DNA of 27,921 bases, taken from Acidobacteriota bacterium. Lineage in GTDB: Bacteria > Acidobacteriota > Blastocatellia > Pyrinomonadales > Pyrinomonadaceae. The stretch is from positions 1 to 27,921 of the forward strand of contig JAHEEZ010000005.1 in NCBI GenBank assembly GCA_024640445.1, written 5' to 3'. Each line of letters begins with the position of its first letter. Positions within the stretch are counted from its first letter, which is position 1. The translations under genes were made by a program, and so were the position numbers. The notes beneath the pieces were generated by a model. The model was given only the letters and a program-made list of their open reading frames with translations. It searched no databases and was not told the origin of the DNA. This document shows, piece after piece, positions 22,285 through 27,921 of this stretch.

Positions 22285-23817
22285 CTAGTTTGTTCTGGAT
22301 GTGTCGTATCTAAGTGATGACTGGGGCGCCGCGACGGCCGGAGCGATATCTTCCGGGAGTTTGAAGGGGGCGACGGAGCCGCGGAGGTCGTCGGAAAGCT
22401 CAACAAGTTTCTTCGCTGACTTTGCAGCGCGGCTGGAGCCCTCGTTTACAAGGGCCGTAACCTTTGAAATATTCGCCATTGCGTTCGAAATGTCTTCAGA
22501 AGTGTGTGCCTGGCGTTTAGCAGATTCTGAAATGGATTCGATCAGACCCGCGAGCCTGGTTGATACCTTGTCGATCTCGACGAGCGCCTGGCCCGCGTTG
22601 TCCGCCAGCGTCGAGCCCACGACAACCTCGTGTATGGTCTCTTCCATCGACGCGACAACGTCCTTTGTCTCGATCTGAATGGTCTGCGCAAGCGTGGCGA
22701 TCTTCTGGGTAAGGTGATTCGACCTTTCGGCGAGCCGTTCGACCTCTTCAGCAACGAACGCAAACCCGCGCCCCGCCTCGCCTGCGGCCGAAGCTTGAAG
22801 GGACGCATTCAGAGCAAGCAGGCTTGTCCGTTCAGAAAGGTCGTCGATAAGCTGCACGATGTGGCTGATCTCCTGCGAGCGTTCGCCAAGCTTCTTGATC
22901 CTTCTTGCGGTTTCCTGAACCTGTTTCCGGATACCGTTCATCGCATTGATGTTGTCCTGTACCGCCTTAGATCCGTACCGCGCGTTGTTCATCGATTCGC
23001 CGGCCACCTGTGCGGATAGCGAAGCATTTCCGGAAACCTCCTGGATCTGGACCGCCATGTTGGATACGGCGGAAGTGATCCTGGCTATCTGGGATGCTTG
23101 CGCCTCGCTCCCTCTGGCGAGTTGTTCCGTGGTGTCGTTGATCGAGTTCGAGGATGTACTGACCTGGTTGGTGAGATCCTTCACCTGTTTGATCAGCGAA
23201 CGAAGTTCGCGGGTCATCGAGTTGAATGCCTCAGCGATCTCGCCGGTCATCTCGGACGATACTTCCGCCTGGACCGTCAGGTCGCCGGCAGCAACTTCAG
23301 ATACCTCTGCGAGCAGCTTAAGGATCGATTCCTGAAGGCTGTTGCGCTCATCCTGTGTCTGGACGATACCTTGAAGTTCATCGACCATATGTTGAAACGA
23401 CTGGCCGAACCGGTCATTTTCACTCCTCGGGACGATCATTCCTGAAAGATTGCCGCGGGCGATCCGGTCGGCGATATCCGCTTTTTCGCTCAGGTAGGTC
23501 GATAGGTCCTTGAGCGAGATAAGCAGCTCCGTCTGCGAAACGGTTTCACCGTCCAGGAGGTCTCCCTGGGCCAATTGTGAGGCAACTGCCGTCGCCTCGT
23601 GCAGTTCCCGTTGGAGGTTAATGTTCGAGATGTTCACCGCGACTATGGAAGCAAACACCGCGATAACGCCGAATATCAGTATCATTGTCGCCGTTCCGGG
23701 ATTTTCAGGCAGCCCCAGATAAGGCGCATTGACCATCACCGCTCCTAGGAGTAGAAAAGCGATGGAAAGAACCGAAAAGGCCTTTAAGAGAAGATTCCAG
23801 ATGGGGTTGTTGGACAT
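22285..23817 (-). CDS. Methyl-accepting chemotaxis protein 2, no periplasmic sensor domain
   Basis: 510 residues. Two membrane segments (about 10-30 and 42-63) are separated by only about a dozen residues, so there is no room for a ligand-binding domain outside the membrane. HAMP-like repeats follow (ADIADRIARGNLSGMIVPR and VSEVAAGDLTVQAEVSSEM), then a coiled-coil signalling domain whose hairpin tip reads SERTSLLALNASLQASAAGE and GRGFAFVAEEVERLAERS. This tip contacts CheA and CheW. The C-terminus ends in a short Pro/Ala/Ser tail with no CheR-binding pentapeptide. It lies between the first receptor (37-base gap) and cheA. Input may come from the membrane, a partner protein or the type IV pilus, by analogy with PilJ-like systems; that is inference. 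Confidence 0.93.
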   Translation of the reverse strand: MSNNPIWNLLLKAFSVLSIAFLLLGAVMVNAPYLGLPENPGTATMILIFGVIAVFASIVAVNISNINLQRELHEATAVASQLAQGDLLDGETVSQTELLISLKDLSTYLSEKADIADRIARGNLSGMIVPRSENDRFGQSFQHMVDELQGIVQTQDERNSLQESILKLLAEVSEVAAGDLTVQAEVSSEMTGEIAEAFNSMTRELRSLIKQVKDLTNQVSTSSNSINDTTEQLARGSEAQASQIARITSAVSNMAVQIQEVSGNASLSAQVAGESMNNARYGSKAVQDNINAMNGIRKQVQETARRIKKLGERSQEISHIVQLIDDLSERTSLLALNASLQASAAGEAGRGFAFVAEEVERLAERSNHLTQKIATLAQTIQIETKDVVASMEETIHEVVVGSTLADNAGQALVEIDKVSTRLAGLIESISESAKRQAHTSEDISNAMANISKVTALVNEGSSRAAKSAKKLVELSDDLRGSVAPFKLPEDIAPAVAAPQSSLRYDTSRTN

Positions 23818-23854
23818 AGTGTTGCCGGGTCGTATGGATCAGGCGAAAGGGGCC

Positions 23855-25798
23855 CTAGGCGAAGGGTTTTACCTCATCATCGGGTGCTGCGGAGCTGTAG
23901 TACTGCGATATTTCGACCCCTTCCTCATCGTAAAATCCGTCGGCTTCGGGAGTGTCCCCAATTTCCACCACTTCCGTCACTTCCAAAGTGGTCTCAGGCG
24001 AGTCAACGCCGGGGCTGGCTGTTGCAGTTTCGGGGACTTCGAGGAAAGACTGGTTCGAAGCCGGGAGGATAAATTCGGGCGCCGGGACCGGACTGTTCAG
24101 GTCTGCGGGTTCAGCCTGTGTGAACGTGTCTCCAATAGTCGGAAGATCCAGCGGCGTAGCCGCATCCGAGGACGGGAAATCTCCCATTGGTTCCTCCGGA
24201 GTAGTTTCGAAATCGGCTTCCGCAGAAGCATCTTCGATATCCACCGTTTCCGGGAAGCCCGGATCGCTTTCGGTCGGGATCTCGTAATCTTCGATGACCG
24301 GTTCTTCAATACTCAGATCGTATTCTGAAACTGATTGCCTCAGGTCCTTCATAAGTTCGGACAGGGTGGCGATTTCCGAGGAAGAGTGCTTTAGTTCATC
24401 GACGGTGGCCTCGATATCAGAAATCGAGTTCAGGAATGTAAGAAAGGCCCTGTCGGTTTCTTCGGATCGGTCTCCGGTGACGGACAGAAGGCTTTCCTGA
24501 AAGTTCAAAAACTGGCCCACAAGTCGCTCGAGTTCCGCGAGTACGTTTCCGTTCTCTATCGAAAATTTTGAGAACTCGGAAGCGTCACCGGCGGCGATCT
24601 CAAGCACGTTCTCGACCTTCTTTATTTCGGTGGTGATGCTCTTGTTGAGCGTCACGATCTGCTTGTTGGTGCCGTGCGCGCGTTCTGCGAGCCGCTCGAC
24701 CTCTTCTGCCACCAGCGCAAATCCCTGTCCTTTTCCCCCAAGTTCCGTAGCCTGGATCGATGCATTGAGGGCGACCATGCTGGTGCGGTTCGCGAGATCC
24801 TCGACGGTCGCCGCGAGCTTTGTTATGTCCTGCGACCGTTCATTGAGTCCCTGCACTCTTGTAAATGCCTCGCGAAGCTGTTTTCTTAGTTTGCTAACGG
24901 CTTCGGAGTTCTGGGCCCCGATCTGCGAACCTCTCTGTACTTTCCCGATCGAATCCCGCGCAACTCTCGCTGAACTTCCGAGATCGGCCGAGATCTTCTG
25001 AACCAGCCCGGGGACCTGCTTCAGGACGATGGAGGCCTGGGTCATCTCTTCGATCCTGTTCTCGTCCTGATCGATCACGACTTCCAGGTGCTTGCCTATG
25101 TAATCAGCCGCTTCCTGTGCCGCGAAAGCGTTTTCCCTGGCTTTGTTTACAACGCTACCGAGATTTTTGATCAGTATGTTTACAGCACCGGCTATTTCTT
25201 TGGTCGCCGGGTCGTCCGTCGCTGCCGAAACTGAAAGGTTCCCCGATCGGATCGGAGAGACTTCCTGAGTAAGCCGCTCAACTGCTGATGACAGGCGTTC
25301 AAGGTCCTCCTTGGCATTTATCGATTCGGACACCTTGGAAAGCAGATCCTTAAACACTTTCAGGACACGGTCCGAGCCTTCCAGCCTTGTCAGCGATATG
25401 TCCGAATTGCCCGCCGCGACCTTTTCCATAAGGGTTACTATGGTTTGGACCTGCTGGCTGTTCTTGAAGATGGCGTTAAGCATTTCGTCCGTTTCAAGCG
25501 ATCCGGAAGTTTTCGGGACGGAAGATGAATGTGTCCTTTCCAGGCTCTTGGCAATAAGTGTCACTTTCTCAACCGGCCGTACGATCTCGTTGGAAAGCCA
25601 CCATCCGAATACAACTACAACGAAAGCAAGGAAGAGAAATGGGATGAAGATGCCATAGAAGACATCGTTGATCAGCAGGGATACGACGAGGTACGAGATC
25701 AGCCCGAAGGTGCAAGTGAAAAAGGCCAGTACACTGGTAGAGATCCAGATCCTGCCGCGCAGTGAGTTAAAAAGTGAGTTTGTGATTTGTCGGGGCAT
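23855..25798 (-). CDS. Methyl-accepting chemotaxis protein 1, with long acidic C-terminal tail
   Basis: 647 residues. Two membrane segments (about 18-43 and 48-68) form a tight hairpin with almost no periplasmic loop. HAMP (about 69-120) and a second HAMP-like stretch (SPIRSGNLSVSAATDDPATK) lead to the signalling domain, tip NRTSMVALNASIQATELGGK and GQGFALVAEEVERLAERA. From about residue 492 the protein continues as a roughly 155-residue acidic, Pro-rich, probably disordered tail ending DDEVKPFA. Such a tail is unusual for a receptor. It has no recognisable CheR/CheB tether motif. The tip deviates from canonical sequence (ELGGKGQG for AGEAGRG) but keeps the charged contact residues. Cotranscribed with cheW (30-base gap) and receptor 2. 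Confidence 0.92.
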   Translation of the reverse strand: MPRQITNSLFNSLRGRIWISTSVLAFFTCTFGLISYLVVSLLINDVFYGIFIPFLFLAFVVVVFGWWLSNEIVRPVEKVTLIAKSLERTHSSSVPKTSGSLETDEMLNAIFKNSQQVQTIVTLMEKVAAGNSDISLTRLEGSDRVLKVFKDLLSKVSESINAKEDLERLSSAVERLTQEVSPIRSGNLSVSAATDDPATKEIAGAVNILIKNLGSVVNKARENAFAAQEAADYIGKHLEVVIDQDENRIEEMTQASIVLKQVPGLVQKISADLGSSARVARDSIGKVQRGSQIGAQNSEAVSKLRKQLREAFTRVQGLNERSQDITKLAATVEDLANRTSMVALNASIQATELGGKGQGFALVAEEVERLAERAHGTNKQIVTLNKSITTEIKKVENVLEIAAGDASEFSKFSIENGNVLAELERLVGQFLNFQESLLSVTGDRSEETDRAFLTFLNSISDIEATVDELKHSSSEIATLSELMKDLRQSVSEYDLSIEEPVIEDYEIPTESDPGFPETVDIEDASAEADFETTPEEPMGDFPSSDAATPLDLPTIGDTFTQAEPADLNSPVPAPEFILPASNQSFLEVPETATASPGVDSPETTLEVTEVVEIGDTPEADGFYDEEGVEISQYYSSAAPDDEVKPFA

Positions 25799-25828
25799 TC
25801 TATTTTTGTATGAGTGTTGACCGCCTGG

Positions 25829-26362
25829 CTAAATGACCTTTAGCGAGCCCACCAGTTTACCCACGTTGAGTACGGTGAACGATTCCGATTTGTGCATGAA
25901 CGTTCCCGAGACAAACGGATGAGGATCCTGGTCCGATGCCGAGATCTCGATATTGTCTACGGTGAGGATCTCGCGTAGTTTTTCCACCCTGAAGGCGATC
26001 AGGGCGTCCATCGTTTCGAGCCTGATGACGACGTGTTTTGCGATCTCGCCCCCGGAAGACGACGATTCACCTATCAGACTTCTCAGGTCGATCACCGTTA
26101 CTATCTCGCTTCGGAGGTTCGCGATGCCCAAGAGCCATTCTGGAGTGTTGGGCAGCTTTGTGGCGGAAAGGTCGCGAACGACCTCCGAGACGGTCTGAGA
26201 ATCCAGCGCGTACGAGGATCCGCCAAATACGAACGAGATGAATTTCCGTCCCGTGAAGGCGGATTCCGGTTCATTGCCGGCGGTCTGTCCGGGCGCGGAT
26301 TCGCGACCGTCAGCACCGGGAATGGCTTTCTGCTGTGTAAGCCCGGCGGTTTCGTTGATCAT
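25829..26362 (-). CDS. cheW: CheW-type coupling protein
   Basis: 177 residues. The first about 35 residues (rich in Gly, Ala, Gln) are probably disordered, followed by a CheW domain: KFISFVFGGSSYALDSQTVS, then LPNTPEWLLGIANLRSEIVTVIDLRSLIG, and a final strand VLNVGKLVGSLKVI. It bridges receptors and CheA in signalling arrays. Its place between the receiver protein and the first receptor corresponds to PilI in Pil-Chp clusters. The start at 26362 is the first in-frame ATG and has no clear Shine-Dalgarno; a start further inside would only trim the tail. Confidence 0.92.
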   Translation of the reverse strand: MINETAGLTQQKAIPGADGRESAPGQTAGNEPESAFTGRKFISFVFGGSSYALDSQTVSEVVRDLSATKLPNTPEWLLGIANLRSEIVTVIDLRSLIGESSSSGGEIAKHVVIRLETMDALIAFRVEKLREILTVDNIEISASDQDPHPFVSGTFMHKSESFTVLNVGKLVGSLKVI

Positions 26363-26398
26363 TTTCTGGTTAGAGGAGGGGGAATGAGCGTGTTTCTG

Positions 26399-26430
26399 AG
26401 CGGGGAAGGCGACAATGCGCCATCCCCGCT
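26399..26430 (-). other. Hairpin between the receiver gene and cheW
   Basis: AGCGGGGA (26399-26406) pairs with TCCCCGCT (26423-26430); after one mismatch GGCG (26408-26411) pairs with CGCC (26418-26421), loop of six. In the direction of transcription no T-run follows, so it may be a processing or stability element rather than a terminator. Confidence 0.5.
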
Positions 26431-26477
26431 ATCCGGGACCTGAGACCGTCTCCGGCTCGTGGGCCGGTATACGGAAA

Positions 26478-27921
26478 CTACATCAGGTATTCATTTACGG
26501 TGCGCATCAATGTTTCCGGTCCGAACGGCTTGGTGATGTAGTTGCTCGTACCGGCCATCTTTCCACGCACCTTGTCAAAGAATCCGTCCTTGCCGGATAT
26601 CATTACGACAGGGACATCCTTTGTCGCTTCGTTGCTTCGGATCAGCTTGCAGGTTTGGTAACCGTCCATCCTCGGCATCGTTATGTCCAGCAGAACGAGG
26701 TCCGGTACCAACTCGTTGATCTTCTCCAGCGCATCGACGCCGTCGACCGCGCAAATCGTCTCGTGCCCGCATTTCTGGAGCTTCAGCGAAATTAGCTTTC
26801 GGATCGTCGGACTGTCGTCTACAACAAGGATCGTTTTAGCCGACGGCTGTGCCAGTTTGTCACTCTCCTGCTGTTCGATCTCCGCGACCCTAACTGCAAG
26901 GGCATCGACCTGAGACCGGAGTACGACGTCGCCGGAGTTCTTCGCCGCATACTCCTGCAGGTACTCAAATCCCTTCCTGTACTGCCTTAGATTGATATAA
27001 CCGATACCGAGCGACCGCATTTCGCCGTCAACGGTTCCCCGCACGTTCTGATCAGACTCCATCCGTTTGACCGCGTCTTCGACTACCGCCATATCGGCTT
27101 GAGAATTCGAAAGAAGAAGTTCGAGATCCGAAAGCGTCAATACCGCGTAGCAGGTGCCGCAAATATACGCCTGGGGCTCGATCGAGTTGAGGCAGAACGG
27201 ACATTCGAATGTGGCAGGAACTTCCTGTGAAACCGGTTCGCTGCCAAGGAACTCGTCCTCTTCGACCGGAAAGAACTCGCGTATCTCAGGCTCTTCTTCG
27301 GGTCCGGCGAACGCTTCTGAAGATTCCGGCTGTGCGATCGCTTCGAGGTCAGGATCCTCAACCTCCGGATACTCCGCCACCGCTTCCGAGACCGGAGCGT
27401 CGAATTCATACTCATCGACCTCGTCAGCGCTATCTACTGAGTCAACTACGAACTCCTCGACAACTTCGTCTGCTTCATCCTTCGAGTCAACCGCAAATTC
27501 TTCTATTGGCGCTTCGAGATCGACTTCATCGGAAACAAAGCTTTCCGCAGCATCCGCTGCCTCGAGCCTCTGTTCGTTATCTTCATAGACTTCCGGTTTG
27601 GAAACATGTCCGTTCCAGTTTGTGCCGGAATTGTAGAATTCCGTCTGCATTTCCGTCAGTTCCGACTCATCGTCCCCGGATGTCTCGCCGACTGGGGGCG
27701 CGCTGTCTACAAAGATCCTGAGCGAATCGAGGTTTGCGCGAGCTACCTGGTTTTCTTCATTGATATCCAGGACCTTTTCGAAACATTTGATCTTGTCCTC
27801 GAACGTTTCAGAAAGGTGCGCCCTTAGCATCCAGGCATCTTCCAATTCCGGATTGTCGGACAAGATCTCGTCAAGCAGTGTGACCGCCTCTTCGCGTCCT
27901 CCCGCGATCGCCAGCCGATTT
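26478..27921 (-). CDS. TPR - zinc ribbon - receiver protein, N-terminus beyond window end
   Basis: The frame stays open to the window edge, giving about 480 visible residues; a TTG at 27863 is a possible but unconvincing start, because the upstream codons (REEAVTLLDEILSDNPELED) continue a TPR-like repeat. After one or two TPR units comes a long acidic stretch (roughly DNA 27230-27690), then a zinc ribbon CPFC-x10-CGTC, a helical region (LGIGYINLRQYRKGFEYLQE, again TPR-like), and a C-terminal receiver: VVDDSPTIRKL, phospho-acceptor Asp in LLDITMPRMDG, Ser in VMISGKDG, Lys in YITKPF. The receiver is PilG/PilH-like and is the likely target of the CheA encoded at the end of the operon. TPRs and zinc ribbon suggest it binds partner proteins. 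Confidence 0.9.
   Translation of the reverse strand, partial: NRLAIAGGREEAVTLLDEILSDNPELEDAWMLRAHLSETFEDKIKCFEKVLDINEENQVARANLDSLRIFVDSAPPVGETSGDDESELTEMQTEFYNSGTNWNGHVSKPEVYEDNEQRLEAADAAESFVSDEVDLEAPIEEFAVDSKDEADEVVEEFVVDSVDSADEVDEYEFDAPVSEAVAEYPEVEDPDLEAIAQPESSEAFAGPEEEPEIREFFPVEEDEFLGSEPVSQEVPATFECPFCLNSIEPQAYICGTCYAVLTLSDLELLLSNSQADMAVVEDAVKRMESDQNVRGTVDGEMRSLGIGYINLRQYRKGFEYLQEYAAKNSGDVVLRSQVDALAVRVAEIEQQESDKLAQPSAKTILVVDDSPTIRKLISLKLQKCGHETICAVDGVDALEKINELVPDLVLLDITMPRMDGYQTCKLIRSNEATKDVPVVMISGKDGFFDKVRGKMAGTSNYITKPFGPETLMRTVNEYLM

Overview
The window looks like a moderately GC-rich chromosomal segment from an acidobacterium, most plausibly of the Blastocatellia type. The main taxonomic clues are three tandem secreted VWA proteins of the kind defined as the acidobacterial VWFA-related family, a TonB-dependent receptor with a carboxypeptidase-regulatory-like (CnaB-type) N-terminal domain, and many short secreted proteins ending their signal peptide in Ala-Gln or Gly-Gln. 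The assignment is inference; there is no rRNA in the window. I saw no phage, insertion sequence, tRNA or CRISPR array.

Layout: (1) 1-1997, a truncated ArnT/PMT-type membrane glycosyltransferase (minus) divergent from a Gfo/Idh/MocA oxidoreductase (plus). (2) 2147-3271, a beta-lactamase-fold serine hydrolase. (3) 3437-7312, three tandem paralogous secreted VWA proteins, converging on glgC (7309-8616, minus) with overlapping stop codons. (4) 8617-11701, a promoter candidate, a cobalamin riboswitch, a long terminator hairpin and then btuF-btuC-btuD, followed after a repeat-filled gap by an outer-membrane TonB-dependent receptor (11942-14290) that is probably the matching B12 receptor. (5) 14359-19243, a small secreted protein, gatB, two tandem paralogous secreted proteins of unknown family and an SDR. 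(6) 19399-27921, a minus-strand chemosensory operon in the order response regulator (cut by the window end), CheW, two methyl-accepting proteins, CheA-Rec hybrid, resembling the Pil-Chp/type-IV-pilus class in layout.

Several genes work together. The B12 genes form a complete uptake route: outer-membrane receptor, lipoprotein binding protein, permease and ATPase, with the inner-membrane part under riboswitch control. The chemosensory genes form a complete sensory core (two receptors, coupling protein, kinase and receiver) without adaptation enzymes inside the window.

The most unusual DNA-level signal is a set of intergenic elements. Arrays of 7-bp units, most beginning with TGA or TAA when read in the gene direction, start within about 0-35 bases of the stop codons of four separate plus-strand genes (ends at 1997, 11701, 14847 and 19243). 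They are accompanied by several kinds of GC-rich palindrome. Because 7 is not a multiple of 3, such arrays close all three reading frames on one strand and leave the other open. The same modules recur between loci, so this looks like a dispersed repeat family rather than chance.
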